Positions 49,301-57,304 of a stretch of 64,000 bases of DNA are shown one piece after another. The notes beneath the pieces were generated by a model. The model was not told the origin of the DNA. It saw nothing but the letters and a program-made list of their open reading frames with translations, and did not search any database. The position numbers and the translations under genes were made by a program. The number at the start of each line of letters is the position of its first letter. The stretch's first letter is position 1. Source of the DNA: Amphimedon queenslandica (lineage: Eukaryota > Porifera > Demospongiae > Haplosclerida > Niphatidae); NCBI RefSeq assembly GCF_000090795.2, contig NW_003546298.1, positions 278,937-342,936 on the forward strand. Direction: 5' to 3'.

Positions 49301-49871
49301 ACAAGGCTGGTTTAAGAGTGAAGCGACACAGCCGCCATGCTTCTATAAATGTCATTATGTGTCATTGTAACATAGCAGCATTTTTCAAATTCCTCATACC
49401 TTCTACTTCCGTGAAATCTGTCCCAGACTCAATTGGGATATAGTATGTGATATAATTTCAAATAAGGAAATACAAGTACATGTAGTTACTCAAAATTAAT
49501 GAAAATGTTATCCAATATGTATGTAAAACACTTTAACCTGTGCCAATGCTACCAACTGTGAGTATATCTCTGCTTTGAGCTACTTCTAATTAATCTGCTG
49601 TAGTCATATTGTTATTACTTTTACTTTTGATTTTTGATTTGTAGCTGTTTTTGAGCCTCTTGGTGGTGTCTACATTGGTCCTGGAGATAGAGCAGACTAT
49701 AAACCTAGTCTCTTTGTAATGAGCTGTGGTGAAGGCCATCTTGATTTGAGAACTGCGGACAAAGTGATGCAAACAGTTCATGCTCAAGAATCTGGTAAAT
49801 CTGGTATTCCATCTGCAGTTTCTATTATTAGTGAAAAGAACTATATCATGGTATGGGATGTTTTGGTGTGA
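21374..49871 (+). CDS. JIP3/JIP4-family scaffold protein (JNK-interacting, Sunday driver type)
   Basis: Exons: 21374-21427, 21475-21606, 24861-24956, 25010-25130, 25184-25254, 28485-28549, 28717-28856, 28908-29023, 29867-29904, 29945-30033, 31887-31932, 32042-32098, 32165-32291, 33441-33565, 33630-33681 (end uncertain), 33735-33872, 34232-34305, 34363-34473 (end uncertain), 34568-34701, 37769-37892, 38920-39019, 39069-39149, 39192-39259, 39779-39930, 39989-40160, 46970-47133, 48492-48747, 49645-49871. The product is about 1040 aa; vertebrate JIP3/4 are about 1300. Family members are cytoplasmic adaptors that link JNK-pathway kinases and vesicles to kinesin-1 and dynein. The order RH1, coiled coils, RH2, LVWIC segment and C-terminal propeller matches the family throughout. 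Introns are GT-AG except intron 10 (GC-AG). Junction phases agree except at exon 15/16. Vertebrates have two paralogues (MAPK8IP3, SPAG9), so I give no single symbol. Confidence 0.93.
22205..22408. mobile_element. TIR element in JIP3/4 intron 2
   Basis: Left gtataggggttttatttt and right aatataacccctatatgg are inverted copies. Internal gaatttcgcg or cgtgaaattcacgaaatt motifs resemble the elements at 9545-9768, 30639-30859 and 51190-51402. Confidence 0.7.
22855..23020. repeat. Dispersed repeat, second copy of the 13950-14170 repeat
   Basis: Carries the same series of phrases (ttgctgaccgttt, ccattttatttcattgtgac, gaaaattagg, gttagatgac, cagacagg) as the copy near the Crypton-like gene, but only a short CAGACAG run. 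Confidence 0.75.
23245..23430. repeat. Dispersed repeat, second copy of the 20545-20775 repeat
   Basis: See 20545-20775 for the shared words. It ends next to the sequence that leads into the assembly gap. Confidence 0.65.
23612..24779. mobile_element. Probable TIR element containing the assembly gap
   Basis: ctttttagggtaactg lies directly before the gap and cagttaccctttaaaaa at 24765-24781, forming an inverted pair around it. The sequence after the gap (24505-24780) has no exon. An unresolved inverted-repeat transposon would explain why assembly stopped here. Confidence 0.6.
23627..24504. other. Assembly gap (878 N)
   Basis: All bases are N, inside JIP3/4 intron 2. Long open frames that appear to cross it are artefacts. 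Confidence 1.
25615..25839. mobile_element. TIR element related to 12656-13686
   Basis: It begins atactatatccc and ends gttgggatgtattat. Inside it shares cagggttcccaa, gaaagacccatg and ataaaaagttgttgaagttttt with the 12656-13686 and 49060-49444 copies. It lies in JIP3/4 intron 5. Confidence 0.8.
26774..27515. mobile_element. TIR element with about 65 bp GC-rich inverted ends
   Basis: Left gcgggcctgaccctcgcaaa continues through ggaggagggtcaggacc and aatccaacactctttttg. The right end at 27446-27500 is its inverted copy. It is flanked by ctagt repeats. A 101-codon minus-strand ORF (27080-27385) lies inside without a recognisable domain. The element lies in JIP3/4 intron 5, and its GC-rich ends stand out sharply from the AT-rich intron. 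Confidence 0.9.
27999..28250. mobile_element. Fold-back element, arms of about 115 bp
   Basis: The left arm begins caagagtagataataattag and the right arm ends with its inverted copy near 28250. Pairing continues through gaggagagtgtcctact, gaattgaagagtcacattca and tattttcagtatttttgagt against matching right-arm sequence, leaving only a very short loop near 28120. There is no coding sequence. It lies in JIP3/4 intron 5. Confidence 0.93.
28485..32291 (+). CDS. JIP3/4 exons 6-13: linker and second coiled coil
   Basis: Exon 6 ([16 protein letters not shown]) continues the coiled coil. Exon 7 has a basic run KQKKKRQQ and ends VEGLLSPTD. Exons 8-10 are acidic ([15 protein letters not shown]). Exons 11-13 ([49 protein letters not shown]) form the leucine-zipper-type coiled coil which in vertebrate JIP3/4 binds kinesin light chain or ARF6. 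Exon 10 is followed by gctagt, not gt. A GC-AG splice at 30033/31887 keeps the frame and avoids a TAG two codons later. Confidence 0.88.
29272..29536. mobile_element. TIR element enclosing a tRNA-like sequence
   Basis: The outer ends ataccgtaaatccttaaata and tttatttaaggaaatacggtat are inverted copies, with a second matching pair (agccgcatttgaataaacgc against gacgcccgggcttttattta). The inside holds the tRNA-like stretch listed separately. It lies in JIP3/4 intron 8. Confidence 0.85.
29354..29444 (+). repeat. tRNA-like (SINE head-like) sequence
   Basis: GCCTAGG at the 5' end can pair with TCTGGGC at 29436-29442 as a seven-pair acceptor stem (one T:G and one G:T). Inside are a box A match TAGTCTAGTGG and a box B match GGTTCGAACC with a T-arm-like stem of which one pair mismatches. 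The total of about 90 bases suggests a long variable arm (Leu/Ser type). I could not fold a clean anticodon arm, so I call it tRNA-derived rather than a functional tRNA. Confidence 0.65.
30639..30859. mobile_element. TIR element in JIP3/4 intron 10
   Basis: Left ccgtatagcttgaaattttt and right catgaaaatttcaagctata are inverted copies. Internal ttcgtggtt and accacgaaattt also pair. Confidence 0.85.
31267..31364. repeat. ATT trinucleotide microsatellite, about 98 bp
   Basis: Nearly uninterrupted (att)n with one gct interruption near 31343, in JIP3/4 intron 10. Shorter att runs precede it near 31185. Confidence 0.97.
33441..34701 (+). CDS. JIP3/4 exons 14-19: RH2 domain and start of the C-terminal half
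   Basis: Exon 14 has [21 protein letters not shown], the RH2 (RILP homology 2) helix that in JIP3/4 binds Rab/Arf-family GTPases. Exon 15 ends KRKDKKSRW and exon 16 resumes [12 protein letters not shown], matching the family's W-FF-LFSS segment, but the phases do not fit as sequenced. Exon 17 has [14 protein letters not shown], the family's PVY motif. Exon 18 is Ser/Pro-rich ([12 protein letters not shown]), with a donor that I place at 34473 by phase only. Exon 19 has [17 protein letters not shown], the conserved entry to the propeller. Confidence 0.85.
34702..37768. other. JIP3/4 intron 19
   Basis: A 3 kb intron with ACATGT-motif clusters near 34740-35060 and 35240. A GC-richer, exon-like block lies at about 35270-35720. 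On the minus strand this block reads [16 protein letters not shown] and, in another frame, [11 protein letters not shown], which looks like a decayed retroelement gag rather than a host exon. The remainder shows nothing I can support. Confidence 0.45.
37769..49871 (+). CDS. JIP3/4 exons 20-28: C-terminal beta-propeller (WD40-like) domain
   Basis: Exon 20 has [18 protein letters not shown]; exons 21-22 IWMGSESGV then [15 protein letters not shown]; exon 23 [14 protein letters not shown]; exon 24 [13 protein letters not shown] and [12 protein letters not shown]; exon 25 [20 protein letters not shown] and [17 protein letters not shown]; exon 26 [15 protein letters not shown]; exon 28 [12 protein letters not shown] and finally [10 protein letters not shown] with TGA at 49869-49871. 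Each block has a counterpart in order in the JIP3/4 C-terminal propeller. The first 55 or so residues of exon 27 ([12 protein letters not shown] onward) have no counterpart that I recall. No AATAAA is close to the stop. Confidence 0.92.
38534..38739. mobile_element. TIR element in JIP3/4 intron 20
   Basis: Left tatagtgagaaagtttcatg continuing gcccaaaatttttac pairs with the inverted right end (caaatattttgggccatgaa, then ctctagctata). Confidence 0.8.
40216..40606. mobile_element. TIR element with ends related to the 27999-28250 fold-back
   Basis: Left gagtggataattatttagga and right cttgaataattatccactct are inverted copies. The theme gag-g/a-gataataatta plus agtgtc matches the fold-back element ends in intron 5, suggesting one family. 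Confidence 0.75.
42427..42865 (+). mobile_element. TIR element, copy 1 of an inverted pair with 47423-47876
   Basis: The ends tacagtagagtgcttcaaaa and agcttttttaaagcactgta are inverted copies flanked by TA. The interior shares long stretches with the reverse complement of 47423-47876 (for example catctctactgctg, aggagcctgtttaagac and ctctagaggctctcaaagg). Confidence 0.88.
42885..43479. mobile_element. TIR element
   Basis: Left cccatatagaaaaaaacatg and right tggaatttttatatggg are inverted copies. The arms continue with caaccttgtaac-type words repeated in both orientations. Confidence 0.75.
43482..44310 (-). mobile_element. Non-autonomous copy of the 60690-63360 transposon family
   Basis: The left end tagtaacgcagta plus aagtaggattta is the inverted copy of the right end of the element at 63315-63362. 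Sequence at 43540-44000 matches the reverse complement of 60711-61150 (cagccttgttatactggaaa, accagacttcttggagg, cattctgccattttgttaatt). The transposon ORF is absent. Confidence 0.75.
44358..44724. mobile_element. Fold-back TIR element of the aatcctact family
   Basis: The arms contain gtttgtaaaaaagtaatgga, ataggattctgaacgactg and actatccatacc, with inverted counterparts at 44595-44700. It is closely related to 56272-56536. It sits between two copies of the element family at 43482-44310 and 44735-45870. Confidence 0.8.
44735..45870 (-). mobile_element. Second non-autonomous copy of the 60690-63360 family, with a nested MITE
   Basis: Shares aataggattta, ccacaacttttgtagccttg, the gcaatgaccatgaatttgac block and the agtatataattccttcagct block with the copy at 43482-44310. 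A 385 bp MITE (44809-45193) is inserted in it. Confidence 0.75.
44809..45193. mobile_element. Nested MITE with about 80 bp inverted ends
   Basis: Left cagttggcgctaagtatatt and right aatatatttagcgccaactg are inverted copies. The arms continue through tgataccgtaaacaaagtaaaattttcc and its counterpart. The uninterrupted sister site is at 43559-43570 (gccttgttatactgg), which shows the flanking ctatagac/atttatac as an imperfect 8 bp duplication. Confidence 0.9.
46680..46885. repeat. Imperfect palindrome
   Basis: gatagtggatatgcaatgaatatca pairs with tgatattcattgaatatccactat, and further out aacaaaggtcaatac pairs with atctgtattg-type sequence on the right. A smaller inverted pair (ttacaccctact near 46540 and agtagggtgtagtaa near 46663) lies next to it. 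Confidence 0.75.
47423..47876 (-). mobile_element. TIR element, copy 2 of an inverted pair with 42427-42865
   Basis: The ends tacagtacactgctttt and aaagtactctactgta are inverted copies. The interior is the reverse complement of 42427-42865 with scattered differences. It lies in JIP3/4 intron 26, about 4.5 kb from its partner and in the opposite orientation. Confidence 0.88.
48129..48475. mobile_element. TIR element ending 16 bp from the exon 27 acceptor
   Basis: The right end tttcctgctatatggtat and left end ataccatacaagg are imperfect inverted copies. The internal ggcaaatttgcc and gccaatcac words match the 6199-6382 element. It ends just before the acceptor AG at 48490-48491 of JIP3/4 exon 27. 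Confidence 0.65.
49060..49444 (-). mobile_element. TIR element related to 12656-13686, inverted copy
   Basis: It ends ctcaattgggatatagta and begins with cagtttagtttcggacaaga, the inverted counterpart. The interior is the reverse complement of 13200-13690 (gggtctctcagtgctaggga, cttaaaccagcc-type and ggcggctgtgt-type words). It lies in JIP3/4 intron 27. Confidence 0.85.
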
Positions 49872-50141
49872 CTGAAGTATTTATTTTAATTTGTGCTTAA
49901 TTAATAACTTAATAATATTGTATTTTTTTGACTTAATATTATTTTTGACAGGAAAAGAACACGTTTTTATTAAAATGCCCCGGTACGGCTTTTTGTCAAT
50001 ATTCTAATAACTGATTATTTATCGTAGTCCAAATTTTACTAGTGGTCAATCACTGATTTGATTTTGTCCTTCATTCAAAGGGGACAAATCTCCTTATGAT
50101 TTTATACTTGCTACTTTAAATCCTTACTGGCTTTTAACTAG

Positions 50142-50645
50142 TTGGGGCTGATTGTGGAATAAATGATTATTGATTAACTTATATTTTGAGGGGCCTGGGG
50201 TGTGAATAGGCACCTCCCCCCTAATTATTTATGTTTTTGGGGTTGAGATTCATGCCTTGGAAACGGTTTGTCACACATCCATGTTACGTTACCATCAGTT
50301 GTAATGGAGAAAGTACATGTGGCTGTGTGGGAGGGAGGAAGATTTGAGAAACAGATTCTCCTAGCTGTCTGCTTCTCACTGTTCTCTCTCTCGTGCAACA
50401 GCTTGCAGGCTGGCAGCATGTGGACCTTCGTATAACTATAACTAGCTCCACCCTGTTCAGCCCCTCATTTAACCTCATTTGGGCTGATTGTGGAATAAAA
50501 TGCATCTTGTATTATTACCTGCCCCCTTGAATGATTGTTCTTTAACCTAAATTTTGAGGGGCCTGGGGTATGAATAGGCACCTCCTCTCAAAACCTAATT
50601 AATTATTTTGGGAGTGGAGTTTCATGCCTAGGAAATGGTTGGTTC
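50142..50645. repeat. Long direct repeat, two copies of about 140-180 bp
   Basis: Copy 1 (50142-50280) and copy 2 (50467-50645) share ggctgattgtggaataaa, ttgaggggcctggggt, gaataggcacctcc and ttcatgcct in the same order. The pair lies directly beyond the 3' end of the minus-strand tyrosine recombinase gene and may belong to that element. Confidence 0.85.
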
Positions 50646-50689
50646 ACTTAAGTAGAACCTTAAGGACTATCATTATTACTACCAAATGA

Positions 50690-52560
50690 ACAAAATTATT
50701 GTATTGTCTCTCAACGTCCTTCACTTCCGCCACCTCTGTAGGGCCTGGATGAGCGAGTCCTCCACTTCTGCAGCGGAAGCTGTGGTTGCTGCTCCTATGT
50801 GGAAGCTATACCCAGCAAAGTCCTTTTCTGGGAGCACCGCCCATCACAGTACTCCTCTCACCTCATCTACCAGGTGTGACCTAGTAGGTGGGGTGATATC
50901 TGGAAGTGGACCTTGATCCTTCCCCCTCCTTTCTAGATACTCTTTACTCCCTGCTGAGTCTGATCTATTTCTCTCTTCCTCAAGAGCACAGTCAATACCT
51001 TTGGCTGGTGGGGCTTGTCGCAGGCTATGTTCCTGAATGACAAGTGTATGTCTGGGTCATAGTCTCCTGGTAAGGAAACTGTCAGCTCTCCTGAGAGGCA
51101 GAAGCCAAAGAAGGTTTTCAAAGACACCGCCCAAAGCAGATGATGGTTATAGTCACTAATATTCATCTCCCCCCTCTGAATTCTGGGAGTACCATATAGC
51201 GGCATTTTTTCAAGGATAATAAATTTCATGAATGACCCATATATGTAAGTTTGCGCAATTAATTTTTGCAAATTTCCACTAATCTGCCTTCTTGTACCAT
51301 ATTAAATTAATTTTCAAGGAATTTAATTTCACAAATCATGAAAAAATCTGCGAAATTCACAAAATTTGCTATGCTTGAAAATTTCCTGCTATATGGTAAC
51401 GGATAGCCGAGCCCTTGTGGGAATCCCCTTAGCACTTCGGCTTATCTCCAACCCTCTCAGTACCTGCCATAGGCAGGGCCTAGCACCGATAGTGGGGTCG
51501 TCATGACCGAGGGCAATTTGAGACTGCCGAATCCCTTTAAAAGAAAGGAAATGGAGTGAGTGCAAAGTATCTACAAAACTTGATGAATCTCTTGTGAGCA
51601 GTCTGATAGGTCCTGTGACATGACGACGCTTTACTGGTTGCAAAGAAACTCTGAAGAGCTCTGTCCAAGAATGAATGTCTGGGGCTGGTCGAGGGACAAA
51701 AGAGTGAGGAGAGCTGGGGGCACCTGAATTGATCTGACAACGGCGTGGGGACCTGAGACAAAAAGTGAGGTACATAATTTCTAGATAATGCATCAGCTAG
51801 TGTGTTATTTCTCCCTGGAATGTGTACTTCCTTGAACCGGAAATCATAGTGGCATGCTTAGAATGCCAGCAATCTGATCAGGTGCATCAAATGTGGTTCC
51901 CTGCTGTGAGAGCTGTTACCGGTAATAGTGTCAAGCACTGCTCTATTATCCACAACAAAATCCACCTGTTTACCACTCCACCAACTTCGATACAAGGCCG
52001 CTCGCTGCAACTACCACTGGAATCAATTCTCTGACCCGTATTGATGATAAGGCCATGTCCTGCAGCCATTTGGAAATGAAACCACAGAGAGGTAACCACA
52101 ATGCTCCTGCCCCCCTAATTACCATAAGCGTCAGAGTATAGTCTAACCACAGTCCTCCATTGTGGGCCCCCTCAGCAGTGGTTTTCCATTCCATTAAGCG
52201 AAAAACGTATGCCACCACATGATATCTGCTCTGGCTGTAACATTCAAGTGAATGTTGTGGTGAGGGGAGGAGCCCACTTTATGCAAGGCATATAGGCTTT
52301 GTAGGAAGGCTCTACCTGGTTAAACTACCACTGAAGCATGTTGTACTAAACCAGTAAGGCTTTGTAATACTATCTTATCCATAACTTTTTTCTCTTTAGC
52401 CTCATCTAGTTCTGCCATGAGCTGATCCAGCTTCTCCCTTGGAAGGCGACGCTGCCAACTGATTGTGCCTACCTCAGTGTCCAAAAAGGTGAGTTGAGAA
52501 CTTGGGCCTTCCAGTTTGCTCCGCTCTGGGGCAAGTCCAGAGACTCAAATAGTGGACAAA
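50690..52560 (-). pseudogene. Second tyrosine-recombinase retroelement: RNase H and recombinase
   Basis: Reading the minus strand from 52220: the RNase H part has RVRELIPVVVAASGL, then DNRAVLDTITGNS and VHIPGRNNTLADALSRN. From about 51700 the recombinase core-binding domain has HRTYQTAHKRFIKFCRYF and RPCLWQVLRGLEISRSAKG. The frame is broken by a TIR element (51190-51402), then continues HLLWAVSLKTFFGFCLSGELTV and, near 50830, GYSFHIGAATTA followed by VEDSLIQALQRW. The catalytic HxxR is changed to YSFH. RT sequence further upstream (to about 52560) is only faintly visible. Separate insertion from the 1195-5990 element. Confidence 0.8.
51190..51402. mobile_element. TIR element inserted in the minus-strand recombinase
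   Basis: Left taccatatagcggcattttt and right gaaaatttcctgctatatggta are inverted copies. It separates two parts of one recombinase domain, so it arrived after that element. Confidence 0.85.
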
Positions 52561-52639
52561 TGGACTGTTTGGACTTTTCTGCTAACTCAGTAGAGTTTTG
52601 CACCAATACAAAATCAGAAATCCAAGTTTACTGTGTATT

Positions 52640-55600
52640 TAAAAAAATGAAAATGAGACAGAAGACATAAAAACAACTCACTCACCATATGTTAAAGTAA
52701 AAGTAAGAGGAAGTATTGTTTATATCCAAAAAGTCACAGCAGTATGGTTATTTCAAGATGCAGAGCGAGTTTCTTCTGATGGCCTTTTCTGTGTTTGGGT
52801 TATACAACTGGGAGAAAGCCAGTCTGTAGACAGGCATGGACCATTTGACAAGAGTAGCATACCAATAATAGCATATCATACTGTAGCTGGACAAATTTGT
52901 GCATTAGAAGCTATTAACCACTGGAAAATTGGGAGGGTCCTACAAATCACAAAATAATAATAAAAAAGAAGTTATGATAATACAAATGATCAACTAGGAA
53001 TACTATGTACTTGGTATGAGTGTAACAATTCAGAATTTCAGTATGTACTATGTTTTACTGAGCATAAATACTACCCCATGAGTAACTACATCTGTACACA
53101 GAAACGTGATTGTTCTGGAATCTTTGTTTGTCTGATACAATTTTAAGTGCAACAGTCATTCCACTAGATAAGGAATTCAAAGTTGCTTTGATGAGAAGCA
53201 AAACTACATAGAGATAAAGAAGTTTTGCTGCCATCAACACCTCTGACAAATGCACAGAAACAGTCAAATAGTGGATTTCCATTGATAAACTGATCTTAAT
53301 GGAATAAGAGATGGCAGTTACAAATGGGCAGCAACTTTCAGATATCCATATCACAGCAGCACAAAGACTACTAACACTCACTTTAGTCATTTGAATGGAT
53401 TACAGACTATAATATACCAACTATCTAAACCACTAACTCACTATTAAAATGTCATTCAAAGTATTAAACTTAGAAAACCCAGATAATATTAACATAGATC
53501 ATTGGTCATTTTGAAGTACAGTGAATTGTGAGGACACTCTTTGTAAAGTGACATACTCTTAATTTGATTCTGCATATTCTACACGAGTGACATTGCAATA
53601 CAGATGAGGTGATAGCTCAACTTGTAACAACAAGCAATAATAATTGCTTTGACATCAAAGTCAGCATTATATTCATTGAAAAGCAAACAGGATGTACAGA
53701 TTGTGGTCTTTGTGCTGTTGCTATTGCTAGCAGCCTTACTCAATATAGATGCAGCTTTGTGATTTTTTGCCAGGAAGAAATGTATCACACTTTATACAGT
53801 GTATAGAAGAAAGAAAAATGAAAGCAAAAACTTGAAGGCATCATAACCCATTATCAAAGAAGTCCATATTTATAGAAGCTGTCCTCTATGCTTTTGTGAA
53901 GACATTGGATCAAGTATGGTAAAGTGTAATGCGTACTATTATAATTTTGGTACAATGTGACGTGTGTGAATGCATGGAATAGTGATGACAAGACATGGTA
54001 TGGTCAATGCTGTAACAATTCAAAAGATAATTAGGTACTACTCCCTTTTCTTTTCTTTGTCATGCCCACCACCAGTACTTCTTGGCATACATGTAGTAAT
54101 CAAATAATTCAAAAATCAAATAATCCAAATAATCCATGAAATAATTAAATAACACATACCAATAGTCAAATATTCCTTGAAATAATCAAGAATCTGTGAA
54201 AATGATCAATAATCTAGCCAATAAACATGATAAAAAATCAGTAATCTCAAAATCTGGAAATAATCTGAAAATCTGTAATGTCAAGTTATCAACCTAGGAT
54301 TCTATGCCTCTCATCTAAAACAGCCAAAAAATGCAGTACATGCTATTGCCCACAGCAGATGTGCAGTAACCTGGTTCTTCAGCCCAGGCTCCCATGCTGC
54401 TTGAAGTTTTCTCTAGTCTCGCCCTGCCCCATTGCTACCTGCAGTGGAAGGGTCTGGGACACTGGTATCTGAAATGTGTGCTTAATGGCAGAGAAATTGA
54501 CATCCCAACCACATTGCTCAAATCATGTGTATGCAGTAATATCACACAATAATCATAAGACAGGTAGTTTCAGCAGTGAACATGCCCTTTATTATGAAAA
54601 ATGGCCACTTTGGAGAATTGAGAGGATTGTAGACAAGGCACAAAAAGACCATGGAATGATCCGAACAAAGATAATGGGAAGATACAGTCAGCTTTCATTG
54701 GAGTATCCAGAAATGGGAAAAGGGGGGTGGTGAGGGGTGCGAAGTGTGCCGTAAATTCGGTCACACCCCTTTTTACGATGGTGAAATGGCATTTTCCTTC
54801 ATTTTTGTGAATTACGGGTGTGGTCAAGATAATTTCAAGCATACCTCAAAGCATAATGGTAATTCAGATGACTTCTGATCGCTCCTTAAAGCACTGGAAA
54901 CTGCTGAAGTCATCATCATGGGGCTACATAACTTTGTTAAGAGGCTTGGTAATGATGCAAGAGTCCAGGATTTGAGTAATCTTTTTCTGAACCCAGTCAT
55001 GAGGGGGGTGGTCAAGCCCTTCAGCCCCTGCCTGGATATGCTAGTGGCTTTGAAGCAATGTGCATCTCAGTTGGTGTACAAATTGTTGAAGAAGGTACAG
55101 GAAGATGCCATTGTGCAATTGTTGAGGGTATGTCACGAAAAAAAATTGTCACTGTAAAAATTTATTCTAGGACAGAAATACCGCGTGATATTTTATGTCT
55201 GAGTCAGCAAATTTTTGTCCTGCCCAAAGAAAAGTGTTAAGAACTGGAAATCTTTGTAGTTTGACCTTGTTCCTTAATTATTTATCTATGGAATACACAT
55301 ACAAAGTATGTGGGACCCTTTATTATATGTTCAAAGTATGTAGAAGGTTTCAGATCGAAGAAGGATGACAGACTCACCAGGTACGTGTCAAAAACTGAGT
55401 GAAGAGCCCAGGAAAGAGGAGGATGATCTTGTGGAGGAGGCAGCTGGGTATTTAGCAGATACGAAGTGTCCAGAAGGTTGTATTGCTATCAGCAAAAGGC
55501 AGATAAGGAAAAGAGCTGATAAGTTTGTTTTCAGTGCAGAATGGGGAACCGTTTTACCTGGCCAAGATGAATGGTCAACTACATTCATGATACTGTTTTG

Positions 55601-56230
55601 TGCATTTTAAATAGTTTAGTTAGTTATGTGTATGTATGTATGCACGTAGTATGATATTTGTGCTTTTGTAGACAAAACCAGTATAATATGCATCTGTATA
55701 CTTAATTTGAATAATTAAATCAAAACATCAATTATAGCAAACTGATGGAACAAATAGTGTAGTACTATATGAAAGCTTGCCTGGGGATGGTATTGATAAA
55801 TGTACCAGGGAACAGATAGCAGCAATACTGCAATGCACCGAGTACATGGAAATTAAAGTGACAGTTTCTAGTATGTAAATTAAGGCAAAAAGTTGTGGTT
55901 TATTTTTCCCTTGCTTTTGCAATGTCAATTTGTGCTGGCTAAAACCCAATTTCTTGTAGCTATATTTAGCATAATCTTCGTTTCCATCTTTTATTATGCT
56001 TAGTGATGCCTTTGTTTCCTAGTTGCATGTTTAAGAGCTAGATGCCCTGGACCATCAAAAGAATACAGGTTTCCTATATACTGCCTGTGCAGACAACCTA
56101 GTATTGAAGGAAAAATGGTAGAATGTTCTTAATGCAAGGAGTGGTATCGTGTATAGAGTCTGAACAAATACCAGATGTTTGGACTGATAATGACTACTTT
56201 TGGTCATGTAATTGTTGTAAAAGATGAAAA
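52640..56230 (+). mobile_element. Scraps of an Ulp1-protease/PHD-finger mobile element
   Basis: Four patches are seen. At 52680-52850, KVRGSIVYIQKVTAVWLF and ERVSSDGLF resemble a segment seen in invertebrate transposon ORFs. At 53605-53806, VSIIFIEKQTGCTDCGLCAVAIASSL has the D-C core of an Ulp1-type cysteine protease. At 55735-55880, NSVVLYESLPGDGIDKCT and REQIAAILQCTEYMEIKVTV resemble the preceding Ulp1 segment. At 56065-56220, IYCLCRQPSIEGKMVECS with CKEWYRV and a later CNCC form a broken PHD finger. The order (protease tail before protease start) shows rearrangement or two copies. The ORFs at 54476-54733 and 54918-55157 are not recognised. Bases 53830-54470 show nothing clear. Confidence 0.55.
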
Positions 56231-56271
56231 AAATTATTGTTTGATAATGAAATGTATTAATATTATTAAAA

Positions 56272-56536
56272 AACAAAAAAATTAAAAAACAAGGTTAAAT
56301 AGGATTCTAGAGCAAATTTGTAAAAAAGTAATGGAAACAAGAACTGGTAGGATTCCGATGCTATTATTTAAGAAATTACGAATCATTTTGCAATGTAGAG
56401 TAGAATTTGCGTCATGAGTAGGATTTTTACGTCGTATTTTCATTGTTAGTTTGGAATCCTATCTGTCCTTGATTTTATTACTTTTTTACCAAGTTGCTCT
56501 AGAATCCTACTTCACCTTGTTTTTTAATTTTTTTAT
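56272..56536. mobile_element. Fold-back TIR element of the aatcctact family
   Basis: Left caaaaaaattaaaaaacaag and right cttgttttttaattttttt are inverted copies. Inner taggattctagagcaaattt pairs with aagttgctctagaatccta. Sister of 44358-44724. Confidence 0.88.
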
Positions 56537-57036
56537 GTTCTTGTTTGTGTTCCTTTTAAAAAAAATATTTATAGTATTTCTTTAGTTACCACTGTGATAC
56601 TTGATGATTTTACACAAATAGTTTTCTTTATTGTTAATACAGCATTTATGAGAGACAGCATTGAATAGATATGTTGAAGGAATACGACTGATGACAAGTG
56701 AAATTAATACTAGCCTTGACACAAGTCCTTGTTCAAGAACCTGCAAGCTGAGAGTTCATCTTCCCTGCATTTCTCTAGCTATATTCCTGTTCTTCCAGGC
56801 TGTTGTCAAGTTCATATTATCATTGCATATCATGACATTAATTAAATGAGAACATACTTAATTGTTTGTTTTCTTAATAAAATAAAATCACACACTTAAT
56901 AAAACAGTAACATCTAAGACTAATACCTTTTTTGCTGGAAACCTCCACTAAAGTATTGCAGTACCAGTAAATTGATTCCAAGCACAACTTGGGTAAAAAA
57001 TAACCAAAGGCCAATGCACAAGGCAAATTAACATAT

Positions 57037-57163
57037 ATGTATGTGCCTGTGACTCTTTTTCTTTTTACCATTAGTGTGAAATTATATGTACCATTGATCA
57101 GATTAGAGACCATTAGGAATGGCTCACTATCACTACCACCAACCATACCTCCTTTAAAAATAA
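57037..57163 (-). other. Possible PKD-like exon fragment
   Basis: On the minus strand [20 protein letters not shown] is followed by FTLMV, a pattern seen in PKD/REJ-like extracellular repeats (N-L-x-x-G-x-Y-x-F-x-L-x-V). A tttaaag acceptor-like sequence precedes it. There is no partner exon, so it may be chance or a relic. Confidence 0.25.
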
Positions 57164-57304
57164 ATAATAAATAAATAAATAATGATAAACTGATAATTAC
57201 CAATAGCAGGGCTGCTGTCACTCTTGATCCATTTGTATTGACTGATACCAAATCCATCATGACTGTATATGTTATGACAAGAAGTGCTCTATAAAGGCTG
57301 ATGC

